64,000 nt of DNA from Evernia prunastri (taxonomy: Eukaryota; Ascomycota; Lecanoromycetes; Lecanorales; Parmeliaceae): NCBI GenBank assembly GCA_003184365.1, contig NKYR01000100.1, forward strand, positions 92,395 through 156,394, given 5' to 3'. The notes beneath the pieces are model-generated. The model made no database searches. It worked only from the letters and a program-made list of their open reading frames with translations, and was not told the DNA's origin. This document shows positions 39,701-51,229 of this stretch, piece after piece. Every line of letters starts with the position of its first letter. Within the stretch, counting starts at the first letter, position 1. The translations under genes were made by a program, and so were the position numbers.

Positions 39701-42700
39701 TTTGGCCTGTCGCATAGCGCGGGACCTGCTTCGGAAAGCTTGTTACAATCGTACCACCAAAGCCGAAGGAGATAATTGGACATCCTTTCCAGCGCTCGAG
39801 AGAGTCCAATTCCCGACCATCAGATGGTTTGATGTAGTTGAGATCTTTGGAAAAGGTCCTTTCACGCTGTCGCGTTTGATTTATTGGTGGTCTGGTCTCT
39901 TCAGATGGCAATGATACATGGTTGTTGACAGAGGCTGGCCGCTGATATTGATTTGCATGGTTTGAGGCAGCTCTGGCATGTATTTGCCATCGCCCGGTGA
40001 CTGCGACTGGGTTCTTCGAGGTGGCAGACCACGAGCAGGAGCATTTATTGGCGACCCTTGAAGCTGTTGGAAAGATGCAGACCCATCCGACGACGTATTC
40101 TCGGCGTCTGGCGTATTCATGACATAGGACGAGTCCGAAGGGGAATTGCTGAGAGGTGCGTAGTGGGTAGCCACAAAAGGCGGAGGCGAGCTCCTAGATT
40201 GCGAGTTATTCTCGATCCTGCCAGCGCTATCGCTCTGCTTTGCGTTCGATTCCATGATCTTTCCGTTCTGGTAGCTGGGAGAAAAAATCGAAGACACTTT
40301 ATCTTGGGCTGATACGGCCTGCCTTCCGCTCGACGTAGGCCGGTGCAATGAAGGGTCAGAAACCGATGGCTGATGGTTTCCTCGTGGTATGGGGTTATTC
40401 TGTGCAAGAGGACTTGAAGTACGAGGTTGGAAGGACAATGTGTGTGAAGGGACTGGACGACCGACAATTGATGGTGATGCTGCATATCGATTCCGAGGCG
40501 GTGGAACATTCGATTGCTGTACCGGAGCGGGAGAGTATCTTGGGTTAACCACAGGCATAGTTTGACTTACAAGTTCTGGCGGCGAGGCGTTTGCATATAG
40601 ACTCATCTTTTCGGGTGGCAGCAGCTGATATTGTTGGGAGGGGCCGGTAATTCCTGGAGGTAGCTGTTGTGTTACTGAAACTTGTCGTGATGGATCGCGT
40701 TGAGTCGACGGAGGTAGAGGTGGAGTTTGAGTCGGCTGGGAAGCCGGATGTGCTACTCGGCCCATGCTACTTGACGGACGAGGTTTACTCGATGGCAACT
40801 CTTCGAAAAAGGCGCTTATGCTTGGCGAAGCTTTGAGCGGAGGAGGCAAACTGCTACCTGTGGATACAGAGGACACTGCACTGGGGGGACGCGGGACTGG
40901 AGGCCCGTTATCAAGGGACGAAAGTGCGCCGGTGAACATGCTGCTACTTCTTGGCGGTGGAGGGCGAGCCGGTGCGACTTGGGCGTCAGATTTTGGATGC
41001 AACTGCTGGTAAGGACTGCGCTTCTTTGGGCGGCTCACGACCATAGGGAGGTCGTATGGCGATGTGTAACCGCCCTTGGACTTATTTGCAAAGCTCTGCG
41101 TAGAAGGCGGCATCTGAGGTCTTGAAGAAGACGTTGGAGCTGCATTCGTATGATGGCTATCGGTGTCTGCTCGTCCGTTGTGAGCGGGGACGGAGTGATG
41201 ATGGTCGGAGGTTGTAGTCAATGGTCGATGAGCGGGTATGCGGTTGCTATGACCGTAATCGTAAGTAGAGGGGGGGGCCGTGGACATTTGAGAATTTGAA
41301 ATTGGCAGATATCTGTCACGTGAAGAAGACCGTATAGTATTGATCTGGCCAAAACCCTGCATGCTACCTTCTGAACGATAGACTGGCGCATGGGCTGGGA
41401 GCGGAGCTGTTGCTTGTACTTGGGTTTCCGTCCCGCCTTCACTGCCATCGAGGAAACCCTCCCCATCATCCTCGAAGAACGAGGATGGATCCAAGGAACC
41501 CTCATTATCTTCAAGGAGGTCATCATCACCCAACGCAGCTTTCCACATTTCTGCAAGGTCTTCGTCCTTTGGCTCTGCCTTGTTCAGGTCCATTTGCTGC
41601 TCGGCCAAAACCTGGGACTCGACCACGCTCGCAGAGACTGCAATTCCTCCACCCGTCACATTTTCCAACAATGGCCTTTCTTCAGCGCTTTGGGAGTCTC
41701 CATGAGTAGCGCTGTGGGGCGCATAATGTAATGAGTCAAGAACTTGTATTGTAGATTTGCGATCCAATGCTTGCGGCCTGAATGATGATGTCTTGTCTGG
41801 AGATTCCTGAGACGTTTTATCGAAGAAGCCGGCGTCGTTTTCTTCTCCAGCATCACCTTCCTTATGTGCATTGGGGCTATGAACTGAACCTTTGCTAGCA
41901 AAACGCTCGGGTGAGTTTGATGGCATCAGCGGTAGACCCTCTTCAAACCTGGACTGCTGGTCCGCCTGCACATTTGGATCAGCTGCGTGGATAGGGTTTG
42001 AATTGGCAAAGAAACAGTCATTCTCATCTTCAGTCGAATAGAAAGGCGGCTGCAGCGTGCCACCGTTTGCAATTGCAGCAGGTAACCCATCTAACGAAGG
42101 CTGACGATCCATTGACTCTGCACTCTGGTCTTCTTCCATTATTGTCTGCGCTTGCGAATGCGACAGGGAGTGCGGTGGCACAATTTCGATTTGCCGTAAG
42201 GGCGGGACTTGCGGAAAGGAATTGGTCCTACTGAGTTCGCCTGGTCCAGGGCCTCCTGCGTGGCCTGGTTCTGAATCCCAGGCCTTCGCCATTTCTTCTC
42301 TGCCCCCTACAGCGTTCCCATCGTGAGTTGGCTCCGCGGCAACCTCTATGGATGCTACTATTTCTGTCGGAACGCCATCCCCTTGCAGCGACAGATTGTG
42401 CGATGCACGGTCGTGGAATGGTCCGGGTTGAGACTTAGAGTCTGACAAGTTGGTGCTAGCTCCTGCATCTTCCAGCCTGTTGCCCAGCATTCCCTCAGAG
42501 AAGCCAGGCTTTCGTTTCTCGATGTTTTCTGTTTGCTCATCCGTTTGCTCATCCGTATTCTTCGGGAAGTCGTTTAAATCACGGTCGACAGTAATGGCTG
42601 ACTGAACTGTCCCCTCCAAACAGGTGCTGCTTTTGTCGCCCTCTTTGACGTGTAGAGGTATTGAATACCCTGGTCGTTCGGCGCCCTCCAGTCCATCAGG

Positions 42701-42880
42701 TGGCTGTCCCAACTGTTCTGCTCTATCTTCGTTGTCCGTAAAATGCAATGTCGTTGGAGGACTTTGATCTGTCTGCTCCCTACTTGTTTCATCCGGTCGA
42801 TGTGAATTGGGCCTCATTGCAGGATGCCAGGAATCACACGCATTTTCGTGATATTGGGCTGACACCGCCGCATCCATCAT
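36759..42880 (-). CDS. SEC16: COPII coat assembly scaffold Sec16
   Basis: Peripheral ER protein that organises exit sites and recruits COPII subunits. Two long frames belong to one gene. 42880 down to about 40030 gives the disordered Pro/Ser-rich N-terminal half (MMDAAVSAQYHENACDSW; AEMWKAALGDDDLLEDNE is a conserved short motif). About 39940 to 36759 gives the rest. Between them the frame changes, and one short intron of roughly 60-95 bases is needed; I could not fix its ends. The C-terminal frame has the central conserved domain (SLERWKGCPIISFGFGGTI, VPRYATGQNAPMIRCTPGE) and the helical ACE1 domain (LLWKIVRVLVEHDG, LFGGPDDSQVSVALLGADHL). Pro-rich tails follow, and the typical end is GRGYVDVMAK. 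Total is about 2,000 residues. Divergent from NEO1. Confidence 0.92.
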
Positions 42881-43327
42881 GACTTAGGGTGCATGTAGAC
42901 ATCGAACACTATGATCCGTCAGCTTTCAAGTTCGGGGTCATGGGCGACTCGATGAAGCAGTAAAAATACTCATTCACGTCGAAGAGATGTGGCATACATA
43001 TTAGTTCCTCCGTGGACACACCAGCCATGCGCAAGCAGCGATCATAAGATTATCACACCTGCTCAACCGAAGCTCAAAAAGTCCAAATGTCCACGAAGAC
43101 AGGTACTAGCGCACGGGCTAAACCTCGGGAGTGGTTGCGAGAGCTCTCTTTGTGAGATCCTACTAAACTCTACTACACTTTGGTATTGGTATTGGTATTA
43201 AAACGATGCTGAGGATGATCTGTCTTGAGCCAGCTTATAGGTATCATCTCCCTCCGACGCCAAAAGCTCCGCCCTCGACCTGAGTAACAGCTGCGATTCA
43301 GGGCGAGTTAACGGCCTCCATGAAATC
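42881..43327. promoter_or_regulatory. Divergent promoter region of SEC16 and NEO1
   Basis: About 450 bases between two divergent starts. A GGTATT tandem (about 43180-43200) is the only repeat seen. No other signal was recognised. Confidence 0.5.
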
Positions 43328-46300
43328 ATGTCGAGACCCCATCAGTACCATCAGCCCAACGCTCCGGATCCACTCAGCGATGGATCAGAGTCAGATCTTG
43401 AGCTCGACCACGCCACCATCAAAAACAGATCCGGTACATACAATGATCCACATAAAACCAATCAGCGGACGGAGAGTCAGATACCTCTAAGAAATCTGCG
43501 GGCCGGGCGAACGCGCGGAGTCGGTCGTCAAAAGCATGGGTACTATATGCCCGATGATGAAGAAGATCTCCAGGGTTTATTACCCGATAGTAACGGTCAC
43601 GGAGACTCCACCGGAAGTCTAGGTGTTGTCGACGACGAAGCTCCTCTTCTCCAACCAAATGGCAGTCGGGTTTCGAGAGCCTATACGAATGAGGGGCGCC
43701 GAGGTTTCTTGCCATCTTCCCTGCGGCTGCCCACCTTCGCATCTGGCCAGCCCGGTTTAGACAGCACTCCTACTGAAGATACCGGCGCAACGCAAGCTGG
43801 TGGAACGTTACGCAATATCAGCATAGGGCAATATCCCCCACCGAGATTTCCGCCGAATGCTGTATCAAACGCCAAATACACGGTCTGGAGTTTCCTGCCC
43901 CGGACTCTTTATAACGAATTTTCTTTCTTTTTCAATATGTACTTCCTCATTGTCGCCTTGTCCCAAGCTATACCCCCTTTGCGAATTGGATATCTCTCTA
44001 CATATGTTGCACCATTGGCGTTTGTTCTTGCAATTACACTAGGAAAAGAGGCGTTGGATGATATTGCCCGCAGAAGGAGGGACGCCGAAGCGAACAAGGA
44101 AGAATATACAGTGCTTCGACTACGAGACAGCTCAGAAATACCACGGATAAAAGAGAAACGCAAGCGGCACTCGAGGCTTCCGTCTAATAAAAACTGGACC
44201 AGCGGTCTATCCAAACATTCTCGCCTTGACGCCATCGAGGAAGAAGAAGAGAGCCTCGGAGAAGACAGTCGAGGTGCCATTTCGAGTATTGAGGTCGATG
44301 AGATCAACATCAAATCTCGAGACCTTAAGGTTGGAGACATACTAAAGCTTGGCAAGGACCAAAGAGTACCCGCGGACGTTGTCATACTCAAAAGCCAAAC
44401 AACTGAATCCTCGGTCGCCGTCCCTTCGGTTCCAACCGCTTCACTGGAGTCATCCGCCGAGGCCGCTCCGCTTGTAAAACCTCTCGAAGAGCCTCGTACT
44501 GCGGAGACTTTGAATGCAACGAAGAATATAAAACAGTCGACCTCCCTTGAAAGCTCCACACCGTCTGCGAATGCTAGTGGAGTTGGCGAGACATTTCTCC
44601 GGACTGATCAGCTTGACGGTGAGACTGATTGGAAATTACGTCTTGCTTCGCCTTTGACACAGTCTCTGGATCCACGTGATTTTACGCGGCTAAAGATTGT
44701 GGCCGGGAAGCCCTCTAAAGAAGTCAACGAATTTGTTGGTACAGTTGAATACGGCCTACAAACGGCACAAGGGGTGGCTAAAAGAACTGTGAACGATTCC
44801 GAAAATACTGTCAAGACATCACCATTGACGATAGACAATACAGCTTGGGCTAACACGGTACTTGCGTCCAATGCCACTGTTCTAGCAGTAGTGGTATACA
44901 CAGGTGCACAAACGCGGCAAGCTCTGTCTACGTCCCCATCGCGTTCGAAAGCTGGTCTCCTAGAATATGAGATTAACAACCTCACGAAGATACTGTGCGC
45001 CCTGACTCTGACACTTTCCTTTGCGCTTGTTGCAATCAGAGGCATCGAAGGTCGTCCAGGCCAGCAATGGTACGTAGCTGTAACACGATTTCTCATTCTC
45101 TTTTCAACTATTGTTCCCATCAGTCTTCGAGTGAACCTAGACATGGGCAAATCGGTGTACGCTCGTTTCATTGAACGGGACCGTGACATTCCTGGGACAG
45201 TGGTCAGGACAAGCACCATTCCAGAAGAACTTGGACGGATCGAGTATCTTCTGAGCGACAAAACGGGCACCCTCACCCAGAACGAGATGGATCTAAAGAA
45301 GATTCATGTTGGCACTGTTTCATACGCTAACGAAGCCATGGATGAAGTTCGGACCTACGTTCGCCAGGGGTTCTCTACAGGTATAACAACTGACGCTACA
45401 CAAACAGCGTCTTTGGTCACTCCTTCGTCTACATACGCTTCTACTTCCACAGGTGCTTCGACGACAAGGACACGACGAGAAATTGGCTCCCGGGTTCGAG
45501 ATCTTGTCTTGGCGCTTGCACTTTGTCATAGTGTTACACCATCTACAGAGGATGATGAAGGACGGAGTGTTACCACCTACCAAGCTTCTTCCCCAGACGA
45601 GATTGCAATTGTCAGATGGGCGGAGAGTGTGGGGCTTCGACTACTGCATCGGGACCGACATACTATCACTCTTCAATCTGTAGATACGTCTCGAATTGTG
45701 GTTCGAGTTAAGATCCTCGAAGTCTTTCCGTTCACATCATCCGGAAAGCGCATGGGCATAATTCTGCAATTCTCCCAGGGGACAGAGTCTGCCGTTTCTT
45801 CTGCGGAAAGTCCGGCGGAAACCTGGTTCTACCAGAAAGGCGCAGACACAGTTATGACCTCGATCGTCGCCGCAAATGACTGGCTTGACGAAGAGACGGC
45901 AAACATGGCTCGAGAAGGCCTTCGTACTCTGGTCGTTGGAAGGAGGAAGTTGTCAATCCAACAGTACAACGAGTTTTCCACGCGTTACAAGCAGGCTTCA
46001 ATGTCTTTACAAAGCCGGGATTCGAGCATGGCAGAAACCGTGAAAGACTATCTCGAACACAATCTGGAGCTTCTTGGCGTCACTGGTGTTGAAGACAAGC
46101 TCCAGAAGGATGTCAAATCCTCCCTCGAGCTCCTCAGAAACGCTGGTATCAAGATTTGGATGTTGACGGGCGATAAAGTGGAGACTGCTCGATGTGTCGC
46201 TGTTTCCGCAAAGCTCGTTTCGCGAACTCAATTCATTCATACCATCACTCACCTTTCCATTGCGTCTGGCTCCTCCGCCGCACTTGATACTCTATCCCTT

Positions 46301-47296
46301 CTTCGCTCCAAACCTGAAACTACGGCCCTCCTTATTGATGGCGATTCGTTGTCTTACTTTCTGACATACCATCGTCAAGACTTCATCTCTGTCGCCGTCC
46401 GCCTGCCGGCGGTCATCGCTTGTCGTTGTTCTCCGACTCAAAAGGCTGATATTGCCACCCTCATCCGACACTTCACTCGAAAACGAGTCCTATGTATTGG
46501 AGACGGGGGTAACGATGTATCAATGATACAAGCTGCTGACGTTGGTGTTGGTATCGTGGGCAAGGAAGGGAGACAAGCTTCTCTCGCAGCAGATTTTTCT
46601 ATAACCACCTTTCACCATCTTACCAAGCTTCTCGTTTGGCATGGCCGCAATTCCTATAAACGATCGGCTAAGCTTGCACAGTTTGTCATCCACCGGGGCC
46701 TGATCATTTCTGTTTGCCAGACGTTTTACAGCATTGCAACCCAGTTCCAGCCGCACGCTCTGTACCGTGATTGGCTGCTTGTTGGCTACGCGACAGTGTA
46801 TACCATGACTCCTGTGTTCAGTTTAGTGCTCGACAAAGATGTTGACGAAGGGCTGGCCAATCTCTATCCGGAGTTGTACAAAGAGCTCACTACCGGCAGA
46901 AGTCTGAGTTACCGCACCTTCTTTGTCTGGGTTGCGGTCAGCATCTATCAAGGCGGCATAATTCAGGGTCTCAGCCAAATTCTCGTCAATCTGGACTCGG
47001 AGCGGATGGTCAGTGTGAGTTTTACGGTGTTGGTCATTAATGAGTTGATCATGGTGGCCTTTGAGATAGTCACATGGCACTGGATCATGGCCGTAAGTAT
47101 AGTGGGCACTGGCGCCATCTATGTGGGAAGTGTGCCATTCCTGAGTGGATACTTTGATTTGGGCTATGTTTGGACTTGGGGGTTCGCATGGAGGGTGGTA
47201 GCGATATCTGCTATTAGTCTCATACCGCCGTACTGTATTAAAGTGCTGAGGAGAACGCTAAAGCCGCCGAGCTACAGGAAAGTGCAAGGACTGTGA
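43328..47296 (+). CDS. NEO1: P4-type ATPase phospholipid flippase of the Neo1/ATP9 group
   Basis: Flips phosphatidylethanolamine and serine to the cytosolic leaflet in Golgi and endosomes; unlike other flippases the Neo1 group works without a Cdc50 partner. Single frame of 1,322 codons. A long acidic tail (1-170) precedes the P4 signature KYTVWSFLPRTLYNEFSFFF with membrane segments 1-2. The actuator is DQLDGETDWKLR, and TIVPISLRVNLDMGKS has the Pro of segment 4. The phosphorylation site is LLSDKTGTLTQNEM, the nucleotide-binding region includes FPFTSSGKRMGIIL and WFYQKGAD, and the hinge motifs are MLTGDKVETA and CIGDGGNDVSMIQAADVG. Six further segments lie at the C-terminus. DGETDWKLR in place of DGETNLK is characteristic of Neo1. 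No intron. Ordered 230-residue extra length is in the tail and actuator loops. Confidence 0.95.
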   Translation: MSRPHQYHQPNAPDPLSDGSESDLELDHATIKNRSGTYNDPHKTNQRTESQIPLRNLRAGRTRGVGRQKHGYYMPDDEEDLQGLLPDSNGHGDSTGSLGVVDDEAPLLQPNGSRVSRAYTNEGRRGFLPSSLRLPTFASGQPGLDSTPTEDTGATQAGGTLRNISIGQYPPPRFPPNAVSNAKYTVWSFLPRTLYNEFSFFFNMYFLIVALSQAIPPLRIGYLSTYVAPLAFVLAITLGKEALDDIARRRRDAEANKEEYTVLRLRDSSEIPRIKEKRKRHSRLPSNKNWTSGLSKHSRLDAIEEEEESLGEDSRGAISSIEVDEINIKSRDLKVGDILKLGKDQRVPADVVILKSQTTESSVAVPSVPTASLESSAEAAPLVKPLEEPRTAETLNATKNIKQSTSLESSTPSANASGVGETFLRTDQLDGETDWKLRLASPLTQSLDPRDFTRLKIVAGKPSKEVNEFVGTVEYGLQTAQGVAKRTVNDSENTVKTSPLTIDNTAWANTVLASNATVLAVVVYTGAQTRQALSTSPSRSKAGLLEYEINNLTKILCALTLTLSFALVAIRGIEGRPGQQWYVAVTRFLILFSTIVPISLRVNLDMGKSVYARFIERDRDIPGTVVRTSTIPEELGRIEYLLSDKTGTLTQNEMDLKKIHVGTVSYANEAMDEVRTYVRQGFSTGITTDATQTASLVTPSSTYASTSTGASTTRTRREIGSRVRDLVLALALCHSVTPSTEDDEGRSVTTYQASSPDEIAIVRWAESVGLRLLHRDRHTITLQSVDTSRIVVRVKILEVFPFTSSGKRMGIILQFSQGTESAVSSAESPAETWFYQKGADTVMTSIVAANDWLDEETANMAREGLRTLVVGRRKLSIQQYNEFSTRYKQASMSLQSRDSSMAETVKDYLEHNLELLGVTGVEDKLQKDVKSSLELLRNAGIKIWMLTGDKVETARCVAVSAKLVSRTQFIHTITHLSIASGSSAALDTLSLLRSKPETTALLIDGDSLSYFLTYHRQDFISVAVRLPAVIACRCSPTQKADIATLIRHFTRKRVLCIGDGGNDVSMIQAADVGVGIVGKEGRQASLAADFSITTFHHLTKLLVWHGRNSYKRSAKLAQFVIHRGLIISVCQTFYSIATQFQPHALYRDWLLVGYATVYTMTPVFSLVLDKDVDEGLANLYPELYKELTTGRSLSYRTFFVWVAVSIYQGGIIQGLSQILVNLDSERMVSVSFTVLVINELIMVAFEIVTWHWIMAVSIVGTGAIYVGSVPFLSGYFDLGYVWTWGFAWRVVAISAISLIPPYCIKVLRRTLKPPSYRKVQGL

Positions 47297-47598
47297 GGTG
47301 GCGTGGCCATGGCGTTTTGCTTGATGGTTACTTGGGAAAGTGCATTAATGGTCTGAACGATTTCAGGAGACTTCAGCTTATGGTATGGCATTTTAGCAGG
47401 AACGACATTCATAGAGTTTATTTTCTGATGTCCGAATTTCGCCAAACATTGGTTGCGTGAAATTATGAATGACGGGGATTACAAGACTCTGCAAGTTGTA
47501 CAAAAATAAGCGTTGCAAAGAATGGTACTTTGTATACCCAAAACACGCTCTTGAAAAAAATTGAGCTTCATCTACGTAAATAAGACAAATTAGCAGTA

Positions 47599-47669
47599 GC
47601 AATGATAGTTCAAGGGTAGAATTCGAGCTTCCCATGCTCGAGGTCGGGGTTCGAGTCCCCGTCATTGCA
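47599..47669 (+). tRNA. Nuclear tRNA-Gly(CCC)
   Basis: Acceptor GCAATGA/TCATTGC, D arm with box A TAGTTCAAGGGT, anticodon stem CGAGC/GCTCG with loop TTCCCAT giving CCC, T arm CGGGG-TTCGAGT-CCCCG (box B GGTTCGAGTCC), discriminator A. No intron. A TTTT run about 18 bases downstream can end Pol III transcription. Confidence 0.95.
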
Positions 47670-47735
47670 ATCCGGAATGTTCCTTATTTTAACTTTGACA
47701 TGGTACTGCTTGAGGCGATTTTTTTTGATCAATAA

Positions 47736-48132
47736 ATGACATCAAAACCCGACACGATGGCGTCTCTCTCTCGCAAAGAGTCTGAAGCTGAGGTACGATC
47801 GTGGGGCTTCTCTCACGTCTTCACTTGGACCGATGGCCCGTATGCCTCTCTACTCTATTTCTTATCATCCCCATCACCAACCCGAATACCGCATCTCGGA
47901 ATCCCTAGCTGACATAATGCACCGGCGCAGAAAGGCTCACTACGCTCCCCACTCCCATAATTGCCGTACAACCCACCTGATCCGCCGCGGTACCCTCACA
48001 ATCCATTATCCTAAAGAAGAAATGTCGACCAGAGAGACATTTGGAGTGGGTAGCAGAGTCGACGTTGAGGCCGGCAGGGTGCATGAGGTTTGGATGGGTG
48101 ACGAGGGATGCGAGTACATTATTGGGGAATAA
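47736..48132 (+). CDS. Small cupin-domain protein
   Basis: Two exons, 47736-47839 and 47931-48132, with intron GTATGC...GCGCAG. The phases agree and give 101 residues. The protein reads EVRSWGFSHVFTWTDGP-KAH then YAPHSHNCRTTHLIRRGTL, FGVGSRVDVEAGRVHEVWMG and GCEYIIGE. HSH at the start and the later His of GRVHEVW fit the metal ligands of a single-domain cupin. Fungal homologues are annotated only as cupins, and no substrate can be inferred. Stop TAA 48130-48132. A later ATG at 47757 (MASLSRKE) is an alternative start. Confidence 0.8.
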
Positions 48133-48508
48133 GGAAGGGGGAAAGGTGGAAAGAGATGGTGAAGGGCGAATGGAACAGTCGCCGGCATGGAAGTGCGGCA
48201 CATATGGAACGCTCCTCCTGTGGGTTATACCTCGATACTTCAAAAGATTGTGGTTCGACGAAGGCTCCGGTGCTATTTACAACTATGCAACAATGGATGA
48301 TATGCCGAAGATACTGCCAGAACCGATACCCCAGGGTATAAAAGTCAGCAGATCGCTTCTCCACGACTGGACCATGTTACAAAGGTCACTGCAACCATGT
48401 TTCTTTTAGGTACTCCATGAACTTGGGAAAAAGTGCTTTTCCGCTCCGTTAACTTTTAGCATGTGTCGCCGTCCCACTTGAGTTCCTTGCCCGAAATAGT
48501 GCAATGCT
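48133..48508. other. Convergent 3' region of the cupin and the GGAGNY gene
   Basis: No gene recognised; overlapping short frames on both strands have no family content. Confidence 0.4.
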
Positions 48509-49174
48509 TCAACTCCGATTACTGCTCGTATTTCTTTTCCCACCGGACGCTTGCCCCAAGATCTTCCTCTTCAGGACCTCCGCCGCCCCAAGTGGCAGAG
48601 CCTGGTTGCTATACTGCGAGTACCCTGTGGAGTCACTCTCGGCATATTGGCACGTCTTTCTCTTCTTATTGCTGAAAGTCCCCAACAGGGAGGAAAGTAA
48701 TCCAGTGTAGTCGGAGTTGGATGAGCCTGGTCGTTTGTGATAATTCCCCGCGCCACCGAGACCGTGACGAACGAAGGCTCTTCGAGGGCGGTTCTGCGAT
48801 TGTTGCGGGGGCGAAGGTAAGAATAGGTGCGCGGGCTTCAGAGAGGATTCTGAAGCGGTGGAAAATGAGGATGCCGTCATTTCGCTTGGAAAGATTGGGA
48901 AGTCTGGCTCGGGGGACGGCTGTCCTTGAGAAGGTGGAGCAACTTGGTGACTCGAATGCGACGGCCCTGGAGGAGTGGGCGGAGCTTGGGATTCCGGATG
49001 CAGTGGTTGGGCCGGTGGTGGAGGAGAGCCCTCTTGCGGGGTGGTGCGGTCGTTGGAGTCGGGAGGTACAGGTAAGGAGCTGTCTGGTGCGGGCGGAGGA
49101 TCACGAGTTGAAGACGGGGGTTTGGAGAGGGGAGGGGCTGGAAAGAGGGAATATTTGGGCTTTTTCACGTCCAT
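48509..49174 (-). CDS. Proline-rich protein with one GGAGNY motif (DUF3602-like)
   Basis: Single frame of 221 codons from ATG 49174 (MDVKKPKYSLFPAPPLSKPP). The first half is Pro/Ser-rich and probably disordered. FVRHGLGGAGNYHKRPGS resembles the repeated R-G-GGAGN motif of fungal DUF3602 proteins, here a single degenerate copy. The C-terminal part has a basic stretch (FSNKKRKTCQYAE). Function unknown, and the family link rests on one short motif. Confidence 0.5.
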   Translation of the reverse strand: MDVKKPKYSLFPAPPLSKPPSSTRDPPPAPDSSLPVPPDSNDRTTPQEGSPPPPAQPLHPESQAPPTPPGPSHSSHQVAPPSQGQPSPEPDFPIFPSEMTASSFSTASESSLKPAHLFLPSPPQQSQNRPRRAFVRHGLGGAGNYHKRPGSSNSDYTGLLSSLLGTFSNKKRKTCQYAESDSTGYSQYSNQALPLGAAEVLKRKILGQASGGKRNTSSNRS

Positions 49175-51229
49175 AGTCGGAAGTTAGGAAAGGGATTGGG
49201 GAAAGGTCCCCTGCAGAAGGTCAAAGCATGGACCGAAAAGAGAGAGTGGAGCGCGTGGGTGGGAGATGCGAGAGGGAGAATGGGTAAAGCGAAAGAATAG
49301 GAAGATGCAAGTTGAAAAAGATGTGTTAATGCTGGGTGGAGCGGGTGGTGACACGAGACGAGTTGGGTTACGGAGTAGGTAGTTGAGTTGAGTAGGATGT
49401 TATGAGCAGAGAGCAAAGCGCAAGTTCATATTTCTTGATGCTCAGTCTTTTCGGGGGTTTTTTTTCGGTTTTTTTGGGCATGGGGTGGATTTTTAATAGC
49501 GTGGTCATTTCAAGTGATGCTTTGGATACTTGTATACAATGATACTCTAGCTAATAATTAATTCGATATGCCTCAGCCACAAAAGGTAGGGAGAGGAGGG
49601 AGTAGAGTAGAGTAGAGTAGACCATGTACCGTATGTCTAAGGTATTTGCCTAAGGTAGGTACCTTAACTTTGAGGATTTTGGGACCAGGAGCAGCAAAAG
49701 GCTAAGGCCAACAAGTAACCAAAAAGACGCCAATTATCATTATTATTCATTATTATTATGATGATGATGATGATGATTGTGAAGTTATTATTTATTGGTT
49801 GACCAATGGGAGGATATGTATGATTCATAGAAATTCCAAAGAGTCATGGTATATTTAAGTAAGGTACGTACACAATTACACAATTACACAAGGTAAGTAA
49901 TAAGGTAGACCTTGTAGGTGTTATTATAATGCCAAAACATGATTTCCCCAAGATTTCCCCAGGCTACAATACTTTATTCACGATTTAGGCGGGGATCCTT
50001 TGCGCCTTACATAATAATAATCGGAATAACCAGAGTAATCAGAATAGGTAGGTAATCATAACAAACAGCATTCGATTTATTTCTTCTTGGGTATTACAAG
50101 CACAGTAATTTAATCAAATGAGTGAAACGTTTAATATCTAAGGTAGGGTACACCGTACATCAGAATGGAGAGATTGATACTGAACCGTAGCTAGTGTGCT
50201 AGTAATACACTGTGAGAGGAGCGGCAGTACTGTAGCGGCCCGAGACATCATTTCCCCTGGGTCAGAGTTCAAAACAGATTAATAATACCCGTATTGAACT
50301 GATAAAACTCGCAAAGGTACTTTAGTGTTTGATACTATGTTAGGTACTTCCTGGAAAGAAGCCAAGAAGGAAGAGTATGGTACGGTAAGTAAGATACTCT
50401 ACTTTAGAGCGAGTGACATGCTGTACGGAGTAAAGTAGGCTAGAATTCATTCTCGTGGCGCCCACATCGGATAAGTTGCGGCAAGCACCAGAAGCGCTGC
50501 GGGGTGCATGAAGTTAAAAGAATCTTACTTTAAAATACTGTACCTCCGTAATATTCACCACCGTCCACGCGTGACGGGGGCTCCAGGGCAAAAGGTCGTC
50601 CCCAATCCTCCCTAACATTTACCACCATTCTGTCCACTCCTACCGTGCTTCTTACCTCCTACGGTCGGTTCATCGACCAAGGTAAATGTAGGAGTAGGTA
50701 ACTAGGGGAGCGGGTAGTTAGGTATCTGATACCAAACAGAAAACTATCTCCCTGCCTTCTCAGCCACACGAGTGGAATATCCCACTTCCTCATCCTCTTA
50801 TAGTCAAGATTCATCTGTCGCTCACCCTACTTCCTGATATTCCTTCCAAATGTACCTGAATACAAATCTTGCTCCGCTCTACACACCCTTCAAGCCATGC
50901 ATCCTGGAGCGGAGTCATGACACCATGTACCGGCATATGCCCTGTAGACCTTCATCCGGATTTCCTGGTATCCATGCTAGAGCGAACCCGACTCCAATCT
51001 CCCACAACGCTTTCATCTCCTTTCTACCCGGGCAATCTGAGCAACCACCTGTACGCAGGTATCAATGCTCGACGGGACACCGAAAATAATAGGCCCTGCG
51101 TAGACCAAACCTAGCGCCATACGCTACTACTTCACTCAATTTTTCCTGCTGATTTGCTGTAATTCAAACATCTCACAGTCCAGCGTACTGTTGCTTCCTT
51201 GATTGCACCTTTTCAAAGGCCATCCTCTG
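49175..51229. other. Long nuclear intergenic region
   Basis: About 2 kb without a convincing gene. It holds an AGTAG tandem (49600-49620), many GGTAGGTACCTTA-type patches (49650-49670, 49860-49920, 50125-50150, 50330-50420, 50680-50725) and an ATT/GATGAT microsatellite at 49739-49778. An AT-rich stretch follows to about 50150. A plus frame at 50850-51089 has no recognisable content. Confidence 0.55.

Noticed and set aside
50850..51114. Plus-strand open frames of about 80 codons
   Set aside because: Two overlapping frames without family resemblance, no good context and no splice partners; probably chance.
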